Source: Taibaiella lutea
GTDB lineage: Bacteria; Bacteroidota; Bacteroidia; Chitinophagales; Chitinophagaceae
DNA: 64,000 nt
Assembly: GCF_008629695.1 (NCBI RefSeq)
Contig: NZ_VWSH01000001.1
Location: 25,893 to 89,892 of the forward strand
Reading direction: 5' to 3'
Position 1 is the stretch's first letter. Each line of letters starts with the position of its first letter. The notes below the pieces were generated by a model. That model was not told where the DNA came from. It was given only the letters and a program-made list of their open reading frames with translations, and did no database searches. Positions 50,000 to 59,006 of the stretch are shown piece after piece. The position numbers and the translations under genes are program-made.

Positions 50000-52738
50000 A
50001 TGGCACTGGAAAAATACAGGCAGAAGCGTGACCCTGCCGTCACGCCTGAACCCTTTGGCGGCAAGAGCCGCAACAAAAGCAAATTAATGTTCGTCATCCA
50101 AAAGCATGACGCTTCACACCTGCATTATGATTTCCGTCTGGAGATGGAAGGCGTGCTTAAAAGCTGGGCTGTACCGAAAGGGCCTTCAACCGATCCGAAA
50201 ACAAAGCGCCTTGCGATGATGGTTGAAGACCATCCGTTTGACTACAGGCATTTTGAAGGTATTATCCCCAAAGGAGAATATGGCGGAGGGACAGTCATAG
50301 TTTGGGATGAAGGTACTTACGAACCTATAGAAGATATAAAAGGAAAGAAGGCACAGGAAAAGCATCTGCTTGCCCAACTTAGAGCAGGGTCCTTAAAATT
50401 CAGGTTGCATGGCGACAAATTGAACGGTGAATTTGCCCTTGTCAAAACACATGGCATGGGTGAAAATGGCTGGCTGCTGATAAAACATAAGGACGAACAT
50501 GCTTCTGTAAAGGATATTACCAAAGAAGACAAATCGGTGCTATCCGGCAAGACTATTGCCCAGATGGAGAAAGGAAGCACAAAGGTCTGGAAAGATGGTA
50601 AGGAACAAGCTTTGAAGGCCCCTGCTAAAAAGGCTAGGAAACAAAAAGCAGTTGCCGAAGCGGAAGAAATGCTGGAAGATGCAGTAGAAACAGAGCAAAG
50701 CCCAAAGCATGATGTTACTGCCCTGCTTAAAAGAGCGCCAAAGACAAAGATGCCGACGGGCATAAAGCCAATGAAGGCAACACTGGTAGATGAACCCTTC
50801 AATGACCCGGACTGGATATATGAAGTAAAATGGGATGGTTACCGTGCGATTGCAAATATTGATAAGAAAGGAGTGTCTTTGATCTCCCGTAATAATATTC
50901 CTTTCGATAAATACTATCCCATTAACGAGGCACTAAAGAAATGGAATATCAATGCAGTCATTGACGGGGAAATACTTGTCATCAATGATAAAGGCATATC
51001 TGATTTCGGGGCATTGCAAAACTGGCGCAGCGAAGCTGACGGCAACCTTGTCTATTATGTTTTTGATATACTCTGGTATGAAGGCAAAAACCTGATGGAA
51101 TTGCCGCTCAGGGAACGTGTGGCTATTCTTAAAGAGGTACTACCTACAACGGATGACCGCATAAGGCAAAGTCAGGTGTTTGGGACAAGGGGAATTGACT
51201 TCTTTGATGCGGCGGAAAAGCTTGGCTTGGAGGGCATCATGGCTAAAAAGGCTGATAGTGTATATATTTCAGACCTCCGTTCCAAGGAATGGCTGAAAAT
51301 AAAAGTGCAGCGCAGGCAGGAAGTAGTGATCGCGGGCTTTACAAAAAATGAAGGCACATCAAAGGCATTCAGTGCCCTTATACTTGGAGTCTATGAAGGA
51401 AAGAAGCTAAGGTATGTAGGAAAAGTCGGCACAGGCTTTTCAGACAAAATGCAAAAAGAGATGATGGCACAGTTCAAGCCATATATTTCCGATAAAAGTC
51501 CATTTGATTCTGAAATTGACGTTGATAAACCTTCCCGTTTCCGCCCACAGCGTTTGGGTGCAAAGCCCACATGGCTAAAACCTATCCTGATAGGGGAGGT
51601 TAATTACGCTGAGGTCACAAAGGAAGGTATATTCCGCCAGGCATCTTTTAAAGGGATGCGTTCCGATAAAAAGTCAAGGGATGTCATCATGGAAAATCCC
51701 TCTGATACAACGAAGGTTGTGAAGGAAATGGATAAACAGAAAAGTGTATTGAAGAAAGCAGGGCTTAAGGCACCTAAAGATACCGGACGAAAAACGCTTC
51801 TTAATCCGACCGATGAATCGCAGATGCGGAAGATAAACAGCCATGAACTTACTTTTAACCATTTAAGCAAGATGTATTGGCCAGAAGATGGTATCACCAA
51901 AAGGGATATGTTCAATTACTATTATCAGGTAGCCGATTATATCCTTCCATATCTTAAGGACAGGCCGATGTCGCTGAACCGCTTTCCAAATGGTATACAT
52001 GGCCCAAGCTTTTACCAAAAGGACGTAAAGGGCAAAGCACCTGACTGGGTCACCAAGACCTTTCCCTATACAACCAGTGATGGGGAAAAGAAGGAATACC
52101 TGGTTGGCCATGATGAAGCTACCTTACTATGGATGGCTTCACTTGGCTGCATCGAAATGAATCCGTGGTTCAGCCGTGTGCAAGCCCCGGATAACCCTGA
52201 TTATTGCGTGATTGACCTGGACCCTGACAAAAACACTTTTGACCAGGTGATCGAGGCTGCCAAAGCGGTAAAGGAAGTACTGGATGCGATAAAAGTACCG
52301 GCTTATTGCAAGACTTCAGGCTCAACCGGAATCCACATATACATACCTCTTGCTGCAAAATATTCTTATGACCAATCGCAGATGTTTGCAAAAATGGTGG
52401 TCAGCCTCGTGCACCAACAATTACCTGATTTTACCAGTATGGAAAGGCACATAAAGAATAGGAAAGGCAAGATGTACCTGGACTTCCTTCAGAACAGGCC
52501 CGGTGCTACCATCGCGTGTCCTTACTCGTTGAGGCCGAAGCAGGGTGCAACTGTTTCTATGCCACTGCATTGGGAAGAATTAAAGCCGGGGCTAAAAATG
52601 AAGGACTTTACAATATTCAATGCGAGCGACCGCTTAAAAGAACAGGGGGATTTATTTAAAGGTGTTTTAGGGAAAGGTATCGATATGGAAAAGGCCTTAA
52701 AGAAAGCTAATACTACTTTTGGTACAAATGAAGCTTAA
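50000..52738 (+). CDS. ligD: DNA ligase D (NHEJ, three-domain)
   Basis: 912 residues. N-terminal 3'-phosphoesterase domain (about 10-170; MFVIQKHDASHLHYDFRLEMEGVLKSWAVPKGPS, with GEYGGGTV). A Lys/Ala-rich linker is followed by the ATP-dependent ligase domain (about 255-570) with catalytic Lys277 in EVKWDGYRA and the motif-IV and motif-V regions EGIMAKK and WLKIKVQ. The C-terminal primase-polymerase domain (about 620-905) has DLDPD (Asp739/741). The order phosphoesterase, ligase, polymerase is the Bacteroidota-type LigD. It repairs double-strand breaks with Ku; no ku gene is visible in this window. The next gene overlaps its stop by 11 bp. Confidence 0.97.
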   Translation: MALEKYRQKRDPAVTPEPFGGKSRNKSKLMFVIQKHDASHLHYDFRLEMEGVLKSWAVPKGPSTDPKTKRLAMMVEDHPFDYRHFEGIIPKGEYGGGTVIVWDEGTYEPIEDIKGKKAQEKHLLAQLRAGSLKFRLHGDKLNGEFALVKTHGMGENGWLLIKHKDEHASVKDITKEDKSVLSGKTIAQMEKGSTKVWKDGKEQALKAPAKKARKQKAVAEAEEMLEDAVETEQSPKHDVTALLKRAPKTKMPTGIKPMKATLVDEPFNDPDWIYEVKWDGYRAIANIDKKGVSLISRNNIPFDKYYPINEALKKWNINAVIDGEILVINDKGISDFGALQNWRSEADGNLVYYVFDILWYEGKNLMELPLRERVAILKEVLPTTDDRIRQSQVFGTRGIDFFDAAEKLGLEGIMAKKADSVYISDLRSKEWLKIKVQRRQEVVIAGFTKNEGTSKAFSALILGVYEGKKLRYVGKVGTGFSDKMQKEMMAQFKPYISDKSPFDSEIDVDKPSRFRPQRLGAKPTWLKPILIGEVNYAEVTKEGIFRQASFKGMRSDKKSRDVIMENPSDTTKVVKEMDKQKSVLKKAGLKAPKDTGRKTLLNPTDESQMRKINSHELTFNHLSKMYWPEDGITKRDMFNYYYQVADYILPYLKDRPMSLNRFPNGIHGPSFYQKDVKGKAPDWVTKTFPYTTSDGEKKEYLVGHDEATLLWMASLGCIEMNPWFSRVQAPDNPDYCVIDLDPDKNTFDQVIEAAKAVKEVLDAIKVPAYCKTSGSTGIHIYIPLAAKYSYDQSQMFAKMVVSLVHQQLPDFTSMERHIKNRKGKMYLDFLQNRPGATIACPYSLRPKQGATVSMPLHWEELKPGLKMKDFTIFNASDRLKEQGDLFKGVLGKGIDMEKALKKANTTFGTNEA

Positions 52739-53477
52739 AGGAATATTTTACGCCGGCACAAGTGGCCTTCAATTACCAATACCGAAAAGTGCCTATCCGG
52801 AAAACTATCGGGATAAAAGCCGTCTCGTATATTATAGTAGCTTGTATAATAGTGTAGAAATCAATAGCTCGTTCTATAAGTTGCCGCAGGCGAAGACTAT
52901 TGGTAAATGGATTGGAGAAATTGGTGATGATTTTAGGATTTCTTTAAAGGCATGGCAAAATATTACGCATGTAAAAGCATTGGATTTCCTGAAAGGCGAT
53001 ATAGAGAAATTCCTTGCTATTATCCCGCATCCAGAAAATAAAATTGGCTGTTTGCTTTTTCAGTTTCCACCAGGCTTACAAGCATCTGCGAAAGATCAGC
53101 TATTTCATTTACTGGATATAATCCGTAGCAACGAAAATTCAGTGGATTGGAAAATAGCCACTGAATTCAGACATTACTCCTGGTACGGGCAGATTAACAA
53201 TGAACAGCTTAAACCTTACAACGCAACTATAGTAATACACGATATGCATATGTCAGCCACTCCTTTTGTAAATAAGGATACAGGCTTTCTATACTTGCGT
53301 TTTCACGGGCCGGATGGTAAGTATCGCGGTAGCTATGATGACGCTTTCTTGCAAGAGAAAGCAGCACTGGTAAAACAATATCTTTCCAAAGGCAAAGATG
53401 TGTATGCCTATTTCAATAATACTATGGGAAATGCATTAGGCAATCTTGACACTTTCATGCGAATGGTTCAAAAATAG
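52728..53477 (+). CDS. DUF72-family protein
   Basis: 249 residues from ATG 52728, which overlaps the ligD stop by 11 bp; an ATG at 52719 adds three residues. TIM-barrel-like DUF72 pattern: YAGTSGLQLPIPKSAYPENY, YYSSLYNSVEINSSFYKLP, FRISLKAWQNITH, LLFQFPPG, IATEFRHYSWY, FLYLRFHGPDGKYRGSYDD and VYAYFNNT. No catalytic role is known for most of the family. Coupling to ligD fits a stress-repair context. Confidence 0.93.
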   Translation: MKLKGIFYAGTSGLQLPIPKSAYPENYRDKSRLVYYSSLYNSVEINSSFYKLPQAKTIGKWIGEIGDDFRISLKAWQNITHVKALDFLKGDIEKFLAIIPHPENKIGCLLFQFPPGLQASAKDQLFHLLDIIRSNENSVDWKIATEFRHYSWYGQINNEQLKPYNATIVIHDMHMSATPFVNKDTGFLYLRFHGPDGKYRGSYDDAFLQEKAALVKQYLSKGKDVYAYFNNTMGNALGNLDTFMRMVQK

Positions 53478-53567
53478 TTCTATAATATTCAGAAGTGAAT
53501 GTGTGTTATAGAAAGATAATCTTTAGAAATTAATTCAATAGCTGCAATGGCATATTACAATTCAAAT

Positions 53568-55097
53568 TCAGTCGACCGGCTTATCTATTAAATCATCCAG
53601 GACTTCGTGAATACCTAAACCATCAGTTACAATTAAAAATTTTACGTTCAATTCCAGGCATGTTTCAGACGCGTTATCGTTGGGTGCTTTCCCCGCAATG
53701 ACAGCCCATGGATTCAAGGCGATAATCATTTCACGAAGATTTATAGCATCCCCAATGTTAATCGCTTCCAGGTAACGCTCTTTGCAATGTTCAGTTATCA
53801 ATTTGTTCCCGATAACAATTATAGGTCTTACATCTGATTCTTTATTTTGGTCCGTTCCCCACCACCCTGGTCCAGCAAGCACTGGATGATTGTATTCCTG
53901 ACCCATACAAATAGTGCGAATCATATAGCTTAATGCGGTGGGTAGCGTATCATCACCTTTAATTTTAAATGTACCTGAATCGTAAATATTATTGTTCTTT
54001 GTAACCAGGCTATTCCAATCATACGCTCCAACAAGCGACCATGCGGTAATTGCCATGATTGGCACATCCTCTTCATTTAGTTCCTTTGCTGTTTTCCACT
54101 GCTGATTAAACCAACGAAGCTGCTGTTCTCGTGTGCAGCTTAAATGGCACTCCGTTATAGCCATCGGTATGTTGTATCGCTCCCAGGCTTCCGACATTAA
54201 CGCTTTCAATCCCTTTGCATGACCTGACCTGACAGCTTCCGTATCAATATAGACAGCATGACTGTTGCCTGCACGCATTGCGGGAGGGTAATCGTGTATA
54301 TTGTCATCAAGGTAACGTTCAGAGGTAACATAATAATTAAATCCTGCAACAGCAGGAACACATGGATTGTCAATGAAAAACTGCAATTCATTTTCATGGA
54401 TACCCAGGTTTGTAAAGTAATTCCAGGCCATATGCTCTTTGGTAACTTTCGACGTCAGAAAGTCGTATGTCCACCAACGCCTTTCATTTTCGAAATCTGC
54501 CTGATATTGCAGAGATATTGTACTGTGAATCTTACACAGGTCTTCTGTCTGAATCAATTCTGCATCCGGATTTACCTTTCTTATAGATTGCATCGACAGC
54601 ACAATTCCTTTTAATTGATGCAAAAATATTTTACAGAAAGTCATTTCATCTGTTGCATGTGGATACCAGTAGCCATAAAGACCGCTGAATCGTGCTGTGG
54701 TTAATGGTTCATTGACAGGGGTATAATATTTTAAGGCAGGATATGCAATAGCAACCTGATGCGCATACGCCGCCAACAACTCAGGAAATGCAGGATCCGC
54801 AAGATTTGTAAAGCGTGGGCCGCTGCCATGATGCAGCAATCCGACAATTGGTATTACACCATAACTGTCTAACAATTTAAGTTGCTTTGAAGTATATTTC
54901 CATGCTAATGGACTGTTGTGGTGCCGCTCCCACAAAATCGGAAACCGGAGTTTGGAGATGCCCAATTGGCATACTTTTCTTAAATCATCCAAATGCTCAT
55001 ATTGACCTGTCTTTTCAAACTGGTCAAAGTATTGATCTGACACGCGGTTAATGGTGCATTCCATTCCGCCCCAAATCTCCGTTTTAAGCTTAACCAT
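53568..55097 (-). CDS. GH1-like protein with degenerate RmlD-type C-terminal domain
   Basis: 509 residues. The TIM-barrel part (about 5-400) carries the GH1 acid/base NEP block (Glu130, TPVNEPLTTARFSGLYGYWYP) and the nucleophile ITEC (Glu316). The C-terminal part (about 425-509; VRPIIVIGNK, RYLEAINIGDAINLREMIIALNPWAVIAGKAPN) follows the RmlD/dTDP-4-dehydrorhamnose reductase start but has lost the GxxGxxG loop and most of the fold. In related proteins the full reductase domain follows. It overlaps glf by 8 bp and is the last gene of a glycosyltransferase, glf, GH1 unit. Confidence 0.83.
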   Translation of the reverse strand: MVKLKTEIWGGMECTINRVSDQYFDQFEKTGQYEHLDDLRKVCQLGISKLRFPILWERHHNSPLAWKYTSKQLKLLDSYGVIPIVGLLHHGSGPRFTNLADPAFPELLAAYAHQVAIAYPALKYYTPVNEPLTTARFSGLYGYWYPHATDEMTFCKIFLHQLKGIVLSMQSIRKVNPDAELIQTEDLCKIHSTISLQYQADFENERRWWTYDFLTSKVTKEHMAWNYFTNLGIHENELQFFIDNPCVPAVAGFNYYVTSERYLDDNIHDYPPAMRAGNSHAVYIDTEAVRSGHAKGLKALMSEAWERYNIPMAITECHLSCTREQQLRWFNQQWKTAKELNEEDVPIMAITAWSLVGAYDWNSLVTKNNNIYDSGTFKIKGDDTLPTALSYMIRTICMGQEYNHPVLAGPGWWGTDQNKESDVRPIIVIGNKLITEHCKERYLEAINIGDAINLREMIIALNPWAVIAGKAPNDNASETCLELNVKFLIVTDGLGIHEVLDDLIDKPVD

Positions 55098-56208
55098 TAG
55101 CTTCTTCTTCTATCAAATCTGGTGAATACAATTTTTTGAATAAAGCAAGCGATTGCGCCACCACCTGATCCATGTTGTAATATTTATATGTAGCAAGCCG
55201 CCCCGTAAAATGCACATTCTTTTCCTTTATTGCCAATTGCTGATAACGTTTATAGAGTGCTGTATTTTCTGACCTTGGCACAGGATAATAAGGATCACCT
55301 TCCGCTTTTGGATATTCATATACTACTGTAGTCTTGTCGCTCTTTTGTCCGGTCAGGTATTTGAATTCAGTGATACGTGTATATAATTGGTCATTAGGAT
55401 AGTTTACAGTTCCTGTCGACTGAAAACTATCTTCATTATGAGTTTCAAAAACAAAGTCTATAGATCTGTAAGGTAATTTCCCAAAACAATTATCAAAGTA
55501 ATAGTCAATTGGACCTGTATAAATCATCTCACGAAATTCAATAGAGTCTATTATTTCTTTATAGTCAGTATTCAGCATCACCTTGATATTTGGATGGTCC
55601 AGCATTTTTTCAAACATGCGTGTATATCCATTCAATGGCATTGCCTGAAATGTATCGGCAAAATACCTGTCATCACGGTTAGTGCGTGTTGGGATCCTCG
55701 CTGTAACAGATGCATCCAGTTCGCTCGGATCAAGGTCCCATTGCTTCTTTGTATAACCTTTAAAGAATTTTTCATAAAGATCTTTTCCAACTGTATTCAG
55801 CACTACATCTTCAGATGTAAGAATACGGTCTTTCTTTATGGCTTTACCGGCTAAAAAGCCTTCTACCTCATCGCTGTTTAGTTGAAGGCCATATAATTCA
55901 TTAATAGTATTCAGGTTAATCGGTATTGGCACCAACAAACCGTCAACACTGGCCAGAACACGGTGCTGGTAAGGTCGCCATTTGGTGAAACGACTTAGGT
56001 AATTAAATACGCTTTTGCTGTTTGTATGAAAGATATGCGGGCCATATTTGTGAACCAGCAGGCCGTCATCATTATAATGGTCAAAAGTATTACCTCCGAT
56101 ATGGCTTCTTTTATCTACCAATAAAACTTTTTTCCCTTCCTGGCTGGCAAGCCGTTCCGCCATGACAGCTCCCGAGAGCCCGGCACCTACTATCAAATAA
56201 TCAAACAT
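55090..56208 (-). CDS. glf: UDP-galactopyranose mutase
   Basis: 372 residues from ATG 56208 (MFDYLIVGAGLSGAVMAERLA); a longer frame to 56256 is not needed. The FAD-binding Rossmann motif is followed by DKRSHIGGNTFDH and YGPHIFHT, plus the C-terminal VHFTGRLATYKYYNMDQVV. It converts UDP-galactopyranose to UDP-galactofuranose through an FADH- iminium. The start overlaps the upstream glycosyltransferase by 8 bp and its end overlaps the GH1 gene by 8 bp, so translation is coupled throughout. It implies galactofuranose-containing surface glycans or glycolipids. Confidence 0.96.
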   Translation of the reverse strand: MFDYLIVGAGLSGAVMAERLASQEGKKVLLVDKRSHIGGNTFDHYNDDGLLVHKYGPHIFHTNSKSVFNYLSRFTKWRPYQHRVLASVDGLLVPIPINLNTINELYGLQLNSDEVEGFLAGKAIKKDRILTSEDVVLNTVGKDLYEKFFKGYTKKQWDLDPSELDASVTARIPTRTNRDDRYFADTFQAMPLNGYTRMFEKMLDHPNIKVMLNTDYKEIIDSIEFREMIYTGPIDYYFDNCFGKLPYRSIDFVFETHNEDSFQSTGTVNYPNDQLYTRITEFKYLTGQKSDKTTVVYEYPKAEGDPYYPVPRSENTALYKRYQQLAIKEKNVHFTGRLATYKYYNMDQVVAQSLALFKKLYSPDLIEEEANG

Positions 56209-57334
56209 AGCTTTTCTGTTGTTTAGAGTGTGTTTTCTGGTGGAACAAAACTTCATTTAACTGATATAGCATTTTAGTCCAGGTATCGTCCCATGATACA
56301 TTTTGTAGGAAGTCATCAACTGATTGGAGCCATTCAGATGATTTTTTCAGGCTCAGACTGTCTTCAATGCCTTTTATAAAATCATCTTTTCCGCGTCCTA
56401 TGCACACCAGACCTTTGTTTTCATAAGGGTTCACAACATCACGTATGGCAGTCGATACAACCGGTACGCCTCCTGCCAGGTACTCAGGTGTTTTTGTCGG
56501 GCTAATAAATTCTGTAGAATCATTAAGTGCAAATGGAATCAATGCAACGTCCCAACCACTTAAGTATTCAGGAAGTACACTATAATCTTTTGATCCTATG
56601 TAATGGATGTTTGTTAAACGGGGCAATATCTCCGGATCAATTTTCACTACAGGCCCAATCAGTATTAAGTTCCAATCAGGGCGTTTGAAAGCAATTGCGT
56701 TAAGCAGGTCGATATCCATCCGTTCATCAATTACGCCAAAAAAGCCAACACATGGCCCTGTAAGATTAGCTTGCTCGGGAGGCGGTGTATGCATATTTCG
56801 TGCTTTTGCAAAATGTTGTTTATCTATACTGCTGGGAAAAACATGGATATTTTGGTGTCTGTGTTTCTTGGCTTCATATAAGGAATTGCCTCCGGTAAAC
56901 ACTATATCTGCACGTTCAATAAGCTGCTGCTCACGCTGATGCATTTCGGGTGGAGCAAATTTAAAACCTGACAATTCATCCATACAATCATACACTACTG
57001 TTACAGGTTGCGGTAACCCCTCCATGATCGGAAGTGCCATTGGAGTATAAAACCATGCTATATAATCTTGTATATTATATTCCATCCAAAAGCCTGCAAG
57101 TAATGTGTGTTGCTGTTGTATCATTTCGGTTTCCTGTAATCCTTCAGGAAGAAATGGTGTAATGGTATATAAGTCACGGCTTACTTCATTTACATGTAAA
57201 CCTGATCCATTAAGAGAGAAGACCGGCTCTTCAATATAAAAGGTACGAAAGGTCTTCGCACTACGGGATAATAAATGTTGGGGCCGTTGGAATACAAAAT
57301 CCCAACGCAGGTGACTAAAGCATATCAAATCCAT
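56201..57334 (-). CDS. Glycosyltransferase (GT-B fold, family 1-like)
   Basis: 377 residues from ATG 57334 (MDLICFSHLRWDFVFQRPQHLLSR). The first domain includes VVYDCMDELSGFKFAP and FTGGNSLYEAK. The second has CVGFFGVIDERMDIDLLNAIAFKRPDWNLILIGPV and the C-terminal donor block SPTKTPEYLAGGVPVVST, with the Glu of the EX7E-like motif. It uses a nucleotide sugar, and the adjacent glf suggests UDP-galactofuranose or another surface-glycan sugar. Genes of this triad in Proteobacteria often sit near stress genes. It heads the operon, with about 418 nt of upstream gap. Confidence 0.9.
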   Translation of the reverse strand: MDLICFSHLRWDFVFQRPQHLLSRSAKTFRTFYIEEPVFSLNGSGLHVNEVSRDLYTITPFLPEGLQETEMIQQQHTLLAGFWMEYNIQDYIAWFYTPMALPIMEGLPQPVTVVYDCMDELSGFKFAPPEMHQREQQLIERADIVFTGGNSLYEAKKHRHQNIHVFPSSIDKQHFAKARNMHTPPPEQANLTGPCVGFFGVIDERMDIDLLNAIAFKRPDWNLILIGPVVKIDPEILPRLTNIHYIGSKDYSVLPEYLSGWDVALIPFALNDSTEFISPTKTPEYLAGGVPVVSTAIRDVVNPYENKGLVCIGRGKDDFIKGIEDSLSLKKSSEWLQSVDDFLQNVSWDDTWTKMLYQLNEVLFHQKTHSKQQKSYV

Positions 57335-57752
57335 TGTTAAATTAAATTTAGTTGTGCTAAACCAACGGGGTTTAAGTTGAAAGGTTCGGATATTTTTGAT
57401 GATAAAGTGTAATATGAATAAATCCGCACATGACACTGGCCAACCCACGTACGTAAATCACCGCAGGATAATCTGTTAGAATAGTATCAGGAAACAGCGT
57501 AATAAAATAGCGGTTCAAGAAACTGCTCATACGGCAGTCGTGGTACAACTTGATTATTGAAAGGGGGATTGGTGAAATGGTTCAAAGATAAAATAGCTGT
57601 TACAGGATAATAACAATAAAGAAGTTTACGATTGTAATCTAAAGTATTACGCGTTAACTGACGCTTTAATAGCGTTTAGCCCAATAAGATAACGTTTTGC
57701 ATTGAACTTTTAAAATAATCTGCGGTTCTTAATTAAACTAAACTCAAATATC
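57335..57752. other. Divergent gap of 418 bp
   Basis: No gene. It separates the glycosyltransferase operon from the first DUF892 gene. No clear TAnnTTTG pair is seen on either strand; the nearest candidate is TAACGTTTTG near 57690, one base off. No inverted repeat of note. Confidence 0.4.
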
Positions 57753-58316
57753 ATGGCAACACAAAAGAGTGCTTCAAATGCAACAAGGAGCCCAAAAGAA
57801 CAAATGAAACGTACTTCACAACAAGAGGGAGCCTTGATGGAACTTTTTGTAAATTCTTTAAAAGACATCAATTGGGCTGAAAAGCAACTGGTAAAAGCGT
57901 TGAAGAAAATGGCAAAAGCCGCATCATCGGGGGATGTAAGTAAGGCTTTTGAAGATCACATGACCCAAACAGAAGGGCAAATTGAAAGGCTCGCACAGGT
58001 TTTTGAATTGCTTGGTAAAAAGCCTACCTCAAAAAAGTGCGAGGCTATGGAAGGCTTGCTAAAAGAGGCCGATGAATTAATTGAAGAAACAGAGGAAGGT
58101 ACTGAAGTCAGAGATGTGGCGCTCATAGCTGCTGCCCAAAAAGTGGAGCATTATGAGATAGCTACTTATGGCACTTTAAAGACTTTGGCCGGGACCCTTG
58201 GTCTTGCCGAAGCTCAGAAATTACTGCAAGAGACATTGGAAGAAGAAAAGCAGGCAGACTTCTTACTTACCGAGATCGCGGAAGATTATGTGAACGAAGA
58301 AGCATCGAAAGAATAG
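57753..58316 (+). CDS. YciF-like ferritin-fold protein (DUF892), copy 1
   Basis: 187 residues with a low-complexity N-terminus (about 1-25). The four-helix bundle carries the di-iron residues: Glu in LFVNSLKDINWAEKQLVKAL, Glu/His in KAFEDHMTQTEGQIERL, and a second pair in QKVEHYEIATYG and LEEEKQADFLL. DUF892 proteins are stress-induced ferritin-like proteins. It is the first of two near-identical genes upstream of catalase. Copy 2 follows after 124 nt with a terminator-like hairpin between. Confidence 0.92.
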   Translation: MATQKSASNATRSPKEQMKRTSQQEGALMELFVNSLKDINWAEKQLVKALKKMAKAASSGDVSKAFEDHMTQTEGQIERLAQVFELLGKKPTSKKCEAMEGLLKEADELIEETEEGTEVRDVALIAAAQKVEHYEIATYGTLKTLAGTLGLAEAQKLLQETLEEEKQADFLLTEIAEDYVNEEASKE

Positions 58317-58338
58317 ATAGAATAAAATCAATAATTAA

Positions 58339-58359
58339 GAGGCTCCGGTCTCTTTTTTT
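58339..58359 (+). terminator. Weak terminator between the DUF892 genes
   Basis: GAGGC-TCCG-GTCTC with one G-U pair, followed by a seven-T run. It may only attenuate transcription into copy 2 and catalase. Confidence 0.6.
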
Positions 58360-58440
58360 ATCTAAAATACGTCAGGATTGCAATTAAAGGCTAAGTCGTA
58401 TATCAGTAATCAATTAATGTTTAAACTAAAAGAATAAAAA

Positions 58441-58992
58441 ATGAATCAGGAATCGGGCTCAACGCCAAAATTTAAAACAAAGACATCATTAAAGGTTGAA
58501 CCGGCTTTATACGAGTTATTCCTGGATGGTATCAGGGACATTTACTGGGCAGAAAACCATCTCCTTAAAGCCCTCCCTAAAATGATCAAATCCACAACTT
58601 CGCCCGAGCTCGCATCGACTATAGAAAACCATCTTGCTGAAACAAAAACTCACGTAACACGCCTGGAGCAGATTTTCGAATTACTCAAGGAGAAGGCTGT
58701 TGCTAAAAAATGTGACGCTATGGAAGGTTTGTCCAAAGAAGGTGAAGCTGTGATTGAAAGTACAGAAGAAGGGACCGCTACCCGTGATGTCGGCATTATA
58801 CTGGCTTCTCAAAAAGTAGAACATTATGAAATAGCCACTTATGGCGGATTGTGCCAGGTAGCTATGACATTGGGTCTTGATGATGTAGCTGAACTACTTG
58901 AACAAACATTGACAGAGGAGAAAGAGGCGGACAGATTACTTACTGAGGTTGCGGAAAACAATATTAATTTCAAAGCTTCCGAGGAAGCATAA
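58441..58992 (+). CDS. YciF-like ferritin-fold protein (DUF892), copy 2
   Basis: 183 residues, about half identical to copy 1 over the bundle: ELFLDGIRDIYWAENHLLKALPKM, STIENHLAETKTHVTRLEQIFELL, CDAMEGLSKEG, SQKVEHYEIATYGGL and TEEKEADRLLTEVAE. The metal-binding Glu and His residues match. katE starts 14 nt after its stop, so the two are cotranscribed. A peroxide or desiccation defence role is inferred from this pairing. Confidence 0.92.
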   Translation: MNQESGSTPKFKTKTSLKVEPALYELFLDGIRDIYWAENHLLKALPKMIKSTTSPELASTIENHLAETKTHVTRLEQIFELLKEKAVAKKCDAMEGLSKEGEAVIESTEEGTATRDVGIILASQKVEHYEIATYGGLCQVAMTLGLDDVAELLEQTLTEEKEADRLLTEVAENNINFKASEEA

Positions 58993-59006
58993 TACATTTT
59001 ATAAAA

